DNA from: Dipteronia dyeriana
Lineage: Eukaryota; Streptophyta; Magnoliopsida; Sapindales; Sapindaceae
DNA length: 64,000 nt
Assembly: GCA_032871835.1 (NCBI GenBank)
Contig: CM065297.1
Span: 22,932,098-22,996,097 of the forward strand
Reading direction: 5' to 3'
A model generated the notes under the pieces. That model was not told the DNA's origin, searched no databases, and was given only the letters and a program-made list of their open reading frames with translations. A program made the position numbers and the translations under genes. Below, piece after piece: positions 1 through 11,469 of the stretch; positions within the stretch are counted from its first letter, which is position 1, and every line of letters begins with the position of its first letter.

Positions 1-1973
1 CTCACAATTATTATCTCTATTGTATAAATCCACTATATAAACCCAACAAGCCAATATAAACTTTTCTTCACCTTCTTTATTTTTTTTATTAAACGAGAAC
101 AAATTACATAGAAAAGGGAAAGCAGTGCATGAATCAACACAAAACAAACCAAACCCATAAATATATAATTATTGAACATAAACAACAGGAGCAGAACAAA
201 AGAGAGAACATCGAACATAAACAACATGAACAACGCAACAGAGCAATCGAATACATTCGTCAAAAAGACAAACAAAAATCAATAAACAAAAATATATTAA
301 CAGACCCAGTTATAGGAAAAAAAATACCAGGTACCGAAATATGAAGATCGACAAAATAATTCCCCATAATCCAATTAAAAATCAAATCTTAAAACAGGCA
401 CAAATAGACAACAAAATTAAGAGAACAAAAATAGAAAGGATATTGATTAGCACGAACCTGAAATCGAATACAAAAGATTTTTGTCAAATGGGCTCTTCAA
501 TTTTTTGAGAAGAGAAGGAGAGAGACACACAGAGGGATGTCGTGAGATGGGGATGGAAGATTGGAATGAATGGTGGCTGGTGGTGGTGAGATAAAGTTTT
601 GTTATGTGTAAATTTCACAAAAGCTAAGGGATAAAAGGGGAAGTTTAGAAAAATATTCATTAATGAGGTGTTCAGCGTGTTTTCAATTTGTGCTTTCTAG
701 GAAGTTGATTTCTAAAAGCATAAATTTGTAGCTTTTCAATTTCTGTTATGGGGAATGCTAAAAGAAACCAAAAACACTTCTCATAATTTTTACCAAACAC
801 CCAAATCAATCTCAAAAGCACTTTTGACTCTAAAAGTAGTATGGAAAACAATGTTAAACTGGACCTAAATATAAAAAGATACATTAACCTTGGGTTTGAC
901 GGTTAGTTTTATGCTTTAACTAAGGTGACGCTAGTAGCAATCGGTGACGCAGGGCATGTTGTTAGCTTGGAAAAGCCCAAGCAACTCTTACACCACTTGA
1001 AATCATTCCTTCTTGACGGGCCCCAGGTTTTTCTGGATTCGGACTCAGCCCACACGGTAATTTATAAAAGTTCGGTCCGAATTTAGACTTTTAAATACCA
1101 GGTCGAGTTCACTACAATATCGAGCTGAGCTTGACTCAGCCCGGCTCTTTTACACTTCGAAAGTCTAGACTACACTACTAGATTGTTATTTTTTTTAATT
1201 TTTTGTTGCAATATCGTCCCAAATCATATGGAATTTGTTGGAAGGTAATTGTGTTCAGTATTATATAATAATACTAATCTACTTTAAATCCAATTATTTT
1301 GAAGGGATTTCAGGGGAAGCTGGGTTTAGTTTAATGGTTTTCCTTACCATGAAGAGCTTTAATTATTCAATACAATTTCCACCTGTGGAAATGGTATGCT
1401 TGCTAGCTAGATCATACCAGACAATCAAAAGCCTTTCCTTTAATGTGAAATAAAAATCTACAATCATCTGTTTTTCAACACTGCTTATGCTTACTGTACT
1501 GCAAAAGAAAGCAAATAAATGTGTTTATATGTATTTTGAACTTGAGTTTTTTGGATGTTGATGACTTTTGTGGCTGGTCAACCGGCTATATTGTTGCTCT
1601 CAAAATTCAAAAGTCTAGATGTTCACACGAGCTAGTTTCAAAGATTATAATCCCATAAAATATTTTTAAAACGTTTATTTTTTTTTTAATTGTAGAATGC
1701 TGATCTGGTGAATCGGTGCTCTTGATATTGATTAAAATAAAAGGCATGAAAAATCTAGTTAATGACATTTTATTCATCTGTAACTTTGATCACGTTTTGA
1801 TTTTGGATGTTGTAAAATAACTTTTCAAGAGGCTTGTCTTCAAAGGGAGGAAAAACAAAAATTCAATCATATCGTCAGATATACTATTATTTGTATTGTT
1901 TTATAAAATCGGCAATAGTTACCTCATTTGTCTAATATTTGAAGGTTCGGTGCATGCAGCCATCCCAGTTCTT
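1..1973. other. Intergenic AT-rich DNA, no gene recognised
   Basis: I see no coding sequence with recognisable similarity. The short open frames are low-complexity. On the minus strand around 600-430 there is a pyrimidine-rich stretch followed by a CAG/GTTCGT step that resembles a plant 5' leader with an intron donor. Nothing coding follows it before the window edge, so I do not call a gene. Around 660-870 there is MITE-like text (AAAAGC and ACCAAACACC words) without clear terminal repeats. Confidence 0.4.
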
Positions 1974-2460
1974 TTAGGGTGCGTTTGGTACGCGGGACGG
2001 GACAACTTTCTCTTGTCCCACGTTTGGCACGCTATTAGCGTGGGACGGGACGAGACAATGTGGGCCAAAAACCATAAAATCTTGTCCCACCTCAGACCCT
2101 CGGCCAGACTTGTCCCATGCATGAGACAAGTCTGGAAAAGACATTTTTGCCCTCAAATCTTGCAAAAATTACAAAAATTACAAATATAAAATAAAACTCA
2201 ACTCTTCATTCTCTCTTCCATTCTCACGCTTCTCCCTGTTCATTTTTTCTTCCATTCTCACGCTTCTCTCTCTCTTCATTCTCTCTTCTTTGGCCGACGG
2301 TGAGGAGCAGAGATCTCAGTCTCTCCCGCTTGTCTATCTCTCCTCTCTCTCTCTCGTTCGACTTCTTTCTATTTTGGAGGTGGTGGCTTTTCTTGATTTC
2401 GAATTAGGGTTCTGAGTTTAGGGTTTTTGATTCCAGCGATCGGAATACAAAATCATCTCG

Positions 2461-2679
2461 GATTGCGTCGTCGCAGCCAAGCTTGTGGGGGTTTGTGAGG
2501 TTGTGGCCAGATGTGATTGAATCCGATGGTGGATGGTTATAGGTTTGATTGAAGCTGGTGGTTTGGTGTTGATGGTACTGTGGGTGTGAATGGTGGGTTT
2601 GGTGTTGACGGTGATGATGGTGAAGCTGGGATTGCGTCGTTGGCGACGAAGCTTGTGGGGGTTTGTGAGGTTGTGGCCG
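2461..2679. repeat. Direct duplication inside Harbinger copy 1
   Basis: About 49 bases at 2461-2509 (GATTGCGTCGTCG, then AAGCTTGTGGGGGTTTGTGA) recur almost unchanged at 2630-2679, offset about 169 bases. The DNA between is GT-rich (TGGTGTTGATGG-like). It gives long open frames on both strands that are low-complexity and not credible proteins. Confidence 0.7.
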
Positions 2680-3271
2680 TGAAAGGAAGCAGCTCTTCTG
2701 TGATGCTTTGTGAAACAAAAAAAAATCAATTTCAATTTTGTCAAATTTTCGATGTAATTTTTTTCATTTTAGTTTCAATTTTTTGCTTTAATTGAAACCT
2801 AATTAGTTTGAATGGCATCTCGCCAAACACAAGATGAGACGTCCTCTAACTTTCGTTGATCATCATCTCATTTTTAGTTTGAATATTTAATGTTTGATAA
2901 AGAATTGGATTTGTTTGACTCTAATAATCGGTTTGATAAAGTTTGAGTTTTTTAAGTTAAAAAATTGTTGGATTTTGATCTAGAGTAGCCATGAACTTGT
3001 GGGTCTCAGATTTGATGTTGTTGTTTTGCTGGGTACTTCAATTTTTCTGGTGTTGGAGATCTACATACTTCAAATTTGAGAGATGTTGGTGGAGACCAAT
3101 CCCATATTGGATCTCCATCGTCCATCGATCTTGATGGATGGTGGCAATCTAATCTGGAGATTGGATTTTACCTATATTATATATATATATTTTAAAATTA
3201 TTCAGTTTTTGTGTTTTTTTTTGTAAATTATATTTATTCTTCACCATCCATCACGAATTTGAATAGTGGAG

Positions 3272-3274
<3 letters not shown>

Positions 3275-3344
<70 letters not shown>
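3275..3344. repeat. (TA)n microsatellite in Harbinger copy 1
   Basis: Uninterrupted AT dinucleotides of about 70 bases. It generates a false open frame of alternating Ile-Tyr. Confidence 0.95.
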
Positions 3345-3347
<3 letters not shown>

Positions 3348-3693
3348 ATTTTTAAATTACATTATTTTTAACTTTTTGAATATCTTAAATATTTAATATC
3401 CAAAAATTTATTAATTTGATCCTAACCATTCATTTTAAATAATATTTTAAAATTATTAATTAAGAATATATTTTCAATCACAATTGGGGTATTCTGGTCA
3501 TTTGAACCTCTTGTCCCGTCCTGTCACAGTCATACCAAACGTATAACAGTACAATTAACAGTTATGTCCCAAGTATTCCAAACACAATACAGAACAATAG
3601 TCCTGTCCTGTCTTGCCATGTCCTGTTCCATTCAGGTGCCAAACGCACCCTTAGATTATAGACATCTAGAGATTGGCAGCGATGTTATCTATA

Positions 3694-6311
3694 TCTATAT
3701 AATATATAATATATATATAAAAGCTGACCTTTATAACGTCATATATCGCTGTGAGAAAGCTTTGAATTTAAATATATTAATCTATATAATTATATATATT
3801 AATAATATCTATTTTTTAATAAATTGATTTTTTTTTAAGTAATAACTAATAATGATTGTTTTGGGTATCATCAATTGAAGACATAACTTTTGGGTTTTCA
3901 ATGCTAACTTTTGGGTGTCTAATACCGATAAAACTGATGTAATTTTTTTACAATACATTTTGGTTTTTGATCTTACACAAACAATTCTTATATACAAAGT
4001 CAGGCATGAAGGTTGTGTGGAGAAACAAAATGCTACCTAGGCTTAGAGACCAAGGAGCAAGGCTCGGGTTATGGCAACTCTCAACTGCTACATAGATAAC
4101 AGGGTATATACACCATGGAGGTATGCAAAAGTCGTTCTGTCAATTTGATAAAATTACTATGTATCGTTGTTTGTCGGATTATTTTATTTATAGAAGTTGT
4201 TAGATGAATTGACAATCAACCACCATCCCGATGGTTACCTCATCCAGTCGTGAACCAATTCACGTCACCAAGTCCATCACTATGAAAAAACACGTAAAGA
4301 TTATACAGAGAAAGAGAGAAGAGGTATGGGAAGAAGAAGCTTGAGGAACAGAGATGGAGATTTTGAAAAAAAAAAACAAATTAAAATGAGTGAGAAAGGA
4401 ATCAATGTATATATATAATGAATGAAAACAGACGAACATAAGATTGAGAACATGATGTAAACTTGCCATTTAATACACCGCATTAATATATATTTTTATT
4501 CAATAAAATTTTTAATTTTTTTTTATTTAAATTTAATGGAGCATTAAATAGTTTTTAAATGTTGAATTGGTCAAAATCATTCAATTTGTACTTATATTTT
4601 AATTAATAAGTGCACCTGTCATTGAGATTAATAATTGATAATTTAGCTTTTAATTAAATCATTAAATTTAATTTATAAATCCAAAAGTCTATTCTCATAC
4701 ATATTTATTTTTAAAGGAAATATACTTTTATCCTCTTTGTTTTCTTTTCTTTTTGGTTTTTTAAAACGCATTAAATATGCATTAAATACACAATGATAAC
4801 ATTCAAAAATAAATGTTTTAAAATTTTAATTATTCTTATAAATTATTATAAATAAATTTTTTTCAAAATAAATTAAAATATCAATTGTAATAATAAATTA
4901 ATGGTAATCCATTTTTTGTGGAAGTAATGATAAATTTTTTTAAAAAATATTAACGGTAATATATTAATGATAACATAACAAAATTTAAAATAATAATATC
5001 TAATCAAATATTAATGGTAACACATTAAAAAAATAATTATTGTATTCAATTCAATTGATTCTTTTTCTAAATATATGAAATTCACTCATAGTTTTTATAT
5101 AAAAATGGTAATTAATAAATATTTTTTGTAAGAAAATTTAAAACAAAATCCACTACTCTTTACATATCCATAAAAGTCTTCATTTTTTTATATTATTTAA
5201 ACATTTAGGAGAGTGACGCCCGAAAAAATATTATAGAAATGAGTATATTAAAAGGGATGGTATGTCTTGAGAAAATAAATATGAAAAAATAAATTAATTT
5301 ATTAATTGGCTTGACAATAACCTCTATAGAGTCTTTTTCTTTAAAAAATGAAGTTCAACAAGTATTTTTAGAATAAACATTTTTATATTTTTTTATAGGA
5401 ATAGTATTTCAGAGTAAATTATGGTGTATTTAGAGATTTTAAAAACAACATTTTTATGGTTTTTTATTCTTTGGATAATGATTGACATTCAACTATTTTA
5501 TCCAACATTTACATCCAACTTAATGTGTGTGTCATTGGATTTAAATAATTTGACTTGCCTACATGCATTTGTCAAAGCATCCAATGACCCACATGTTAAG
5601 TTGGATACAAATGTTGGATAAATGGGTTATATATCTACCTTTATCATTATTCTTTCTATGTTTAACCTTTCACTATGATTATTTCCAAAAATAAATGTTT
5701 TGAATTTAAATATTCTTATAAATGATAATAAATAAATATCTTTCAAAACAAATTAAAACATCAATTGTAATATCAAAATAATGGTAATTCAATTTGTATA
5801 TAAGTAATATATTAACGGTATTATAACGAAAAATTAAAATAATATGTTTAAATCAAATAGAATGGTAAACCGTTAAAAACATTAATTATTACATTGAAAT
5901 TCAATAGATTCATTTTCTAAATATATGAAAATTCACTCATAATTTTTTTTAAATGGTATTAATACATAAACTATTATATTCTATGTTGATATCGGGATGT
6001 GCGATACGATGAACATGGTGAAAAGTTGGGGAAAATCATTTAGCTTTAATTGTTTAACTTTTAAATCTCCTTCCGGTATTTGCATTTGAGATTATGAAAA
6101 TGGGAGAAGTGATGCATTAACATGAGATTTACTTATGAACATGGTGAAAAGTTACAATTGCATTATTTTTTATTTATGAGTATTTTTTTAGTATTTTTAT
6201 GTTGAACTATTTTAAGTACACTACAATATTTTTTATCATAAGAAAAATCTATAAATATTATATATATATTAAATTTTACCGTGTCTGCATATCGTGTATG
6301 TTGTAAACTAG
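3694..6311 (+). mobile_element. Helitron-like element, unit A
   Basis: The left end is a TC-starting AT tract leading into ATAAAAGCTGACCTTTATAACG, followed by a TCGCTGTGAG block. The right end is ATTAAATTTTACCGTG, a decayed hairpin, then CTAG (6308-6311) followed by T. This layout (5' TC, 3' hairpin plus CTAG, no TIR or target duplication) fits plant Helitrons. No Rep/helicase is present, so it is non-autonomous. Internally about 120 bases containing TTAAAATATCAATTGTAATA occur twice (near 4795 and 5690). The exact 5' base is uncertain: TC at 3688 or at 3694. Confidence 0.5.
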
Positions 6312-6524
6312 TAATATATAAAAGCTGACCCTTACAACGCCACTTGTCATTGTGAGGGAACTTTATATTTAAATGTATTAATATATACAATTATTTATAT
6401 TAATAATAGATGTATTTTGCAATAAATTGAGAATTCTTTTAACTAAGTAATAAATAATAATGATTGTTTTTGGTATCATCAATCGAGACATGACTTTTGG
6501 GTGTCTAATACCAATAATACTAAT

Positions 6525-7349
6525 TGTTATATGTATGTTTTTGTTCGAAAGTACACCTCACTGACACGGTGGACAACTCATTAATATTGTCAGGTAGACA
6601 TCAAAATAGGCATCCGGAAGACACCCTTCAAGACATCACTAAGGAATGGAAAACCGAGTAAGTGTAAACACAAGTATTCAGCAAGTTATAACTTGTTCGG
6701 GACCCAAATGACGTCATGTTCTACTCGGGATAGATATGAGAAACCCGAATAAAGAAATCCAGCACGTGATTTACACGTGGAAAGAACCAAGAGTCATGCT
6801 GAAATATGCAAGACATCCATATTAAAAAGAATTTATAGAAGAATAAAATACCAAACAGGAAACATGTTCCAAACCAGGCAACAAATTTACTTCAAGAATA
6901 TTGCATATTTGTAAGGAAATAAGTCCTAAACGGACTATATCATTAGAGTCCCAAACGATCTCCATGCAATCTTCAAGATAAGGAAGGAGTTAAAGACGAT
7001 TCCAACAAGCAACCAATTGTAATTAAATACGAATTCTTTCATTATTTGTACAACAAGGATTAGGGTTCTATGCATATATAAATAGACCAATAATCTCATT
7101 GTTGAGGGGACAGAACAAAAAAAAACTCAACAAATCCATACTAGGGAGGAAAAAAGAGATCGAGTGGTGAAAGTTGGCTCGGTTGTTTATTCAACCACCA
7201 GTTGACATTTCTCAGATCACCGGAGTTTTACCACGTAAATTCGTGTCTTATTAACTTAGAATTGCATTCTCTTTCTCTTCTCTTTGACAGATCTTAACGA
7301 AAATCCAATATTGTTGACTTTCTCATCTATCGAGAAATCGACGTCAACA
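6525..7349 (+). mobile_element. Solo LTR, Ty3/gypsy Tat-like family
   Basis: The 825-bp segment begins TGTTATATG and ends GTCAACA. It is flanked by the 5-bp duplication CTAAT (6520-6524 and 7350-7354). Sister Helitron unit A carries the uninterrupted site near 3930, giving an empty-site comparison. It contains GTTTTACCACGTAAA near the 3' part, shared with the LTR at 38463-39306 and the solo LTR at 46167-46892. A TATATAAATAGACC box at about 7074 fits the LTR promoter. No internal region or second LTR is present. Confidence 0.85.
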
Positions 7350-9432
7350 CTAATATAATTTTTCATTAATAATTTTTTTACAATGCATTTTGGGTTTTGA
7401 TCTTACCCAAACAATTCTTATATAAAGACAAGCACGACGATTGTATGGAGAAACAAAATGTTACCCATTATGTGTAGACTTAAGACACCAAAAGCAAGAC
7501 TCAAGTTATGGCAACTCCCAACTGATACATAAATGATAGAGATATCAACCATGGAGGTATGCAAAAATTGTTTTGTCAATTTTGATAAAATTATTATATA
7601 TCGTTGTTTGATAGTTTTTTTTTTTAATAGAAGCTATTAGGTGAATCGATAATCAGCCACCACCTTGCGGTTACCTCACCAGGTTGTGAACCAATTCACG
7701 CCGTCGATCACTGGCCATCAAGCCCATCACCATGAAAAAACACGTAGAGATTATACTGAGAGAGGGAGAAAGAGCGAGAGGAGATATGGGGAGAAGAATC
7801 TTTAGAAACAGAGATGGAGATTTTGGGAGAGAAACAAATTAAAAAGGAGAAAAGAATCTGTAAAAAAAGAAATACAGGGAATGAAGAGAGACAGACATAA
7901 GATTGAGAAGATTATGTAAATGGTGTATTTAATACATCATATGATTTTTTTTTGTTTATTTAATTCAAATTTTTAAAGAAATTTATTCAAATTTAATAGA
8001 GTATTAAATAGTTTTAAAATGTTGAATTGGTCAAAATTATTCAATCAATGCCGATATTTTAATTGATAAGTGCACCTGTCACTGAGGTTAAATATTGATA
8101 TTTTGACTTTTAATTAAATCATTAAATTTAATTATAAACCCTAAAAGTCTGTTTTCATTCATAAAGGAAATTTACAAATACTATTTTTCTTTTCTATTTT
8201 AAACAACTTTGTTTCCTTTTCTTTTTAGTTTTTTAAAATGTATTAAATATGTATTAAATGTACAATGATTATATTCAAAAATAAATGTTTTTGAATTTTT
8301 ATTATTCTCATAAATGGTTATAAATAAATATTTTTCAAAACAAATTAAAATATCAATTGTAGTAATAAATTAATGGTAATCCATTTTTTATTAAATTAAT
8401 GATAACTTAACAAAAAATTAAAATAATAATATCTAATCAAACATTAACGGTAACACATTAAAAACTTTAATTTTTACATTCAATTCAATGGATTTTTTTT
8501 TTTAAATATATGAAATTCACTCATAATATTTTTTATAAATGGTAATTAATAAATATTTTTTGTAAGAAAAAAAAAGTGTTACTCTTTGCATCTCCGTAAA
8601 AGACGTCACTTTTTTTATTGAATCATTTAGGAGAGTGACGCATGAATTATTATTTTTTTTAATAGAAATGAGTGTATTAAAAAAGATGAAATATCTTTAG
8701 AAAATAAGTATCGAAAAATAAACAAATTGATTAATAGGCTTGATAATAACCTAAATGGAGTTGTTGTTGTTTTTTTTAAAATGAATAGTTCAACAAGTAT
8801 TTTTAGAATAAACGTTTTTATAAAATATATATTATAAAAATGGTATTTCCGAGTAAATTGAGGTGTACTTAGAGATTATAAAAACACTTCTACGGTTTTT
8901 TATTCTTTCAATTTTTAACCTTACAGATTTTTTTTCTTTTTTGTTTTTTAGTATGTATTAAATATGCATTAAATACGTTATGTTTATTTCCAAAAAAATA
9001 TATTTTTGAATTTAATTATTCTTATGAATAATAATAAATAAATATCTTTCAAAACAAATTAAAATATCAATTGTATGATTAGAATAATGATAATTCGCTT
9101 TGTATAGAAGTAATGGTAAATTTTGAAAACAAATCAATGAATTAATGGTAACCATTAAAAACATTAATTATTACATTCAATTCAATAGATTCATTTTCTA
9201 AAAATTCACTCATACTCTTTTTATAAATGGTAATAATTAATTATTTTTTTGTAAGATAATAGAAAAATAATTCCACTACTATTTGTGTATCCGTAAAAGT
9301 CTTCACATTTATATTTTTTTTATTGAATCATCAATGTAAAGGACGGGTGAAAAAATATATATTTAGAAATAAGTTTGCTTTTAAAAAAATGGAACCCAGC
9401 TTTTAGATTTAAATGCATTAATGTTTCGGTTA

Positions 9433-9433
9433 T

Positions 9434-9474
<41 letters not shown>
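9433..9474. repeat. Compound (TA)n(TG)n microsatellite
   Basis: AT dinucleotides switch to GT dinucleotides without interruption, near the predicted junction of Helitron-like units B and C. Confidence 0.9.
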
Positions 9475-10721
9475 AATATTATTATTCTATTTATTATCTT
9501 TATTTTTTAATATGATTAAAAAATATTTATCTTTTGGTATTCTTCTTATAAAAAAAATTAAATATATGATTAAATTAATAAATAATTAAAATTCTTTCAG
9601 TATTCCTACAAAAATCAATACAACAAAACATTCAATTTTATTGTTGCATTTATTAAAAATGTAACGGTTGATTTTTTTTTTAAAAGGATTGGGAGCTAAG
9701 TTATAAATTATTAGTGAATTGGAAGAGTAATTACATTGGTTCTCTTGCTATATTATTATAACCGGTAATGAATATATTAAATCTCATTTAATTATCTCTA
9801 TCTTTCTCTAATCTCTTTTTATCATTTTCTTAAAATTTATTTTTTTAAAAGTAATTAAACCACCCTTCAACAATCTATTTTTCTAATTAAATTTAATTAT
9901 CTTTGTTTATGAAGGTTATGTGAGCCATGACAGAACAATTGGAAAGAGTACAAAAAGTCGATAGTGAATTCAATTAGATATGACACCACCTCGATGGTTA
10001 CCTCACCCAACTGTGAAAATTCACGTCATCGACCATTGGACACCAGGGCCACCACCATGAAAAAACGTAAATAGATTTTACAAAGGAAGAGAGAAAGAGA
10101 TATAGGGAGATGAAGGCTTGAGAGAGAGAGATGGAGGTTATGACAGAGAAACAAATAAAAATAAATGAGAAAGGAATCTGTTAAAAAAATAAGAGGAATG
10201 AAGAGAGGTCATAAGATTGAGAAGATAATGAGAGTGAGATAAATGTTGTAATTAATATATCACATGATTTAAAAAAAATCAATTTTAAGAGAAATTTATT
10301 CAAATTTAATAAAACATCAAATAATTTCTTAATTAGTGTGTATATTTCAATTGATAAGTGCACTCCTTACTGGAATTGGAAGTCTGGAATTAAAAAATGA
10401 TAATTTGACTTTTAATTCATAAGCAATTTAAATAAATTTATAAACCCTAAAAGTCTCCTCATAAATATTTTGTTTTAAAAGGAACTCTACACAATTTTTT
10501 TACAGTATTTTTATTTTCTATTTTTATCCTTTTTGTTTCATTTTCTTTTTGGTTTTTAAAATATATTAAATATGCATTAAATACAAAACAATTATATTAA
10601 AAAATTAATTATTCTTATAAATGGTAATAAATAATATTTTTCAAATTGTAATACAAAATTAATGGTATTCTTTTTTTTATGGAATTAATGATTTTTTTTT
10701 AAATATCATTCACCACCACCA

Positions 10722-11253
10722 TGTCACGGGCTTAGAGTTTGCGCAGCACACCCGTGCGGCACTTAGGCAAATTCTATGAGAATGTTGCTAAGTAAGCCTT
10801 ACAAGAGAGATTTGAGAGAAAAGAGTAGAAGAGCTTGAATGGAAAACAAAGATTGTATTGCTATGAAGGAAGCTTTACAATGCTTTGGATACTAGAATGC
10901 TTGAGTTTCTAGGATGATTTACAAATGAAGGGGTGTTGGCTATTTATAGGTGAGCCACCTCCTTAAGGAATGTTCTAGATTAATCTAGTCTAATAGTGGA
11001 GATTAAGTCTCCAGAATATTCTACACCTAGCTAAAATACTCTACATGTATTTACATGCCTTTACAAAGTTCTAGATTATTCAACAACTATCTAGCTAAAT
11101 ACAAGAATGGTGTAGAGAGGGTTGGGTTGCTAGAGACTTCCAGAAGCTTGACCAATTCTGGAATTGTGGAGAAGTTTCTAGAATCTTCCAAGAGCTTGGC
11201 ATAGTTGTGGCATTTGTTGGGCTCCTGGGCTTGACAGCTTGCGGCCCGTGACA
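10722..11253 (-). repeat. 3' LTR of the gag-protease element
   Basis: Pairs with 13293-13813. Ends are TGTCACGG and CCGTGACA. A TATTTATAGG box lies near 10950 on the plus strand. On the element's strand this is the downstream LTR because it follows the polypurine tract. Confidence 0.9.
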
Positions 11254-11266
11254 TCCTCCCCCACCT
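11254..11266 (-). promoter_or_regulatory. Polypurine tract of the gag-protease element
   Basis: The plus strand reads TCCTCCCCCACCT, so the element strand reads AGGTGGGGGAGGA, directly abutting the TG of the downstream LTR. This is the normal position of the plus-strand primer. Confidence 0.8.
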
Positions 11267-11469
11267 AAGTTCGCAACGTCCTCGTTGCGTGGGCACTGAG
11301 TATATTAGAGTCTGTCACAGGTGGGGTCCTTCGTGTGGACCGACTTCGGTTGGGAAAGCCTCCATTGAAGGATCGTCTTCGAACATTGCATCCTTGGCTC
11401 GACGCAAATGGGTTTGCTTGGCTTATACCGTAATCCAACATCTTGGGTTTCTTCTTCGGTTGCCTTTGG

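Larger units (their letters stand above)
1977..3650. mobile_element. PIF/Harbinger-type DNA transposon, non-autonomous, copy 1
   Basis: Terminal inverted repeats are visible. The left end reads GGGTGCGTTTGGTACGCGGG and the right end, read inverted, starts GGGTGCGTTTGGCAC. Both ends are flanked by TTA (1974-1976 and 3651-3653), the 3-bp target duplication typical of PIF/Harbinger. The subterminal DNA is rich in GGGACAA/TTGTCCC words on both sides. The 1674-bp interior has a pyrimidine-rich leader-like stretch (2200-2360), a direct duplication and a long TA tract, but no transposase. It is the same family as 16828-19365 in the opposite orientation: this right end matches that left end inverted. 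Class is inferred from TIR and TSD, not from protein. Confidence 0.8.

Noticed and set aside
2404..2744. His/Gln/Thr-rich minus-strand frames of 104-108 codons
   Set aside because: Low-complexity translation of GT-rich duplicated DNA inside Harbinger copy 1, in two overlapping frames.
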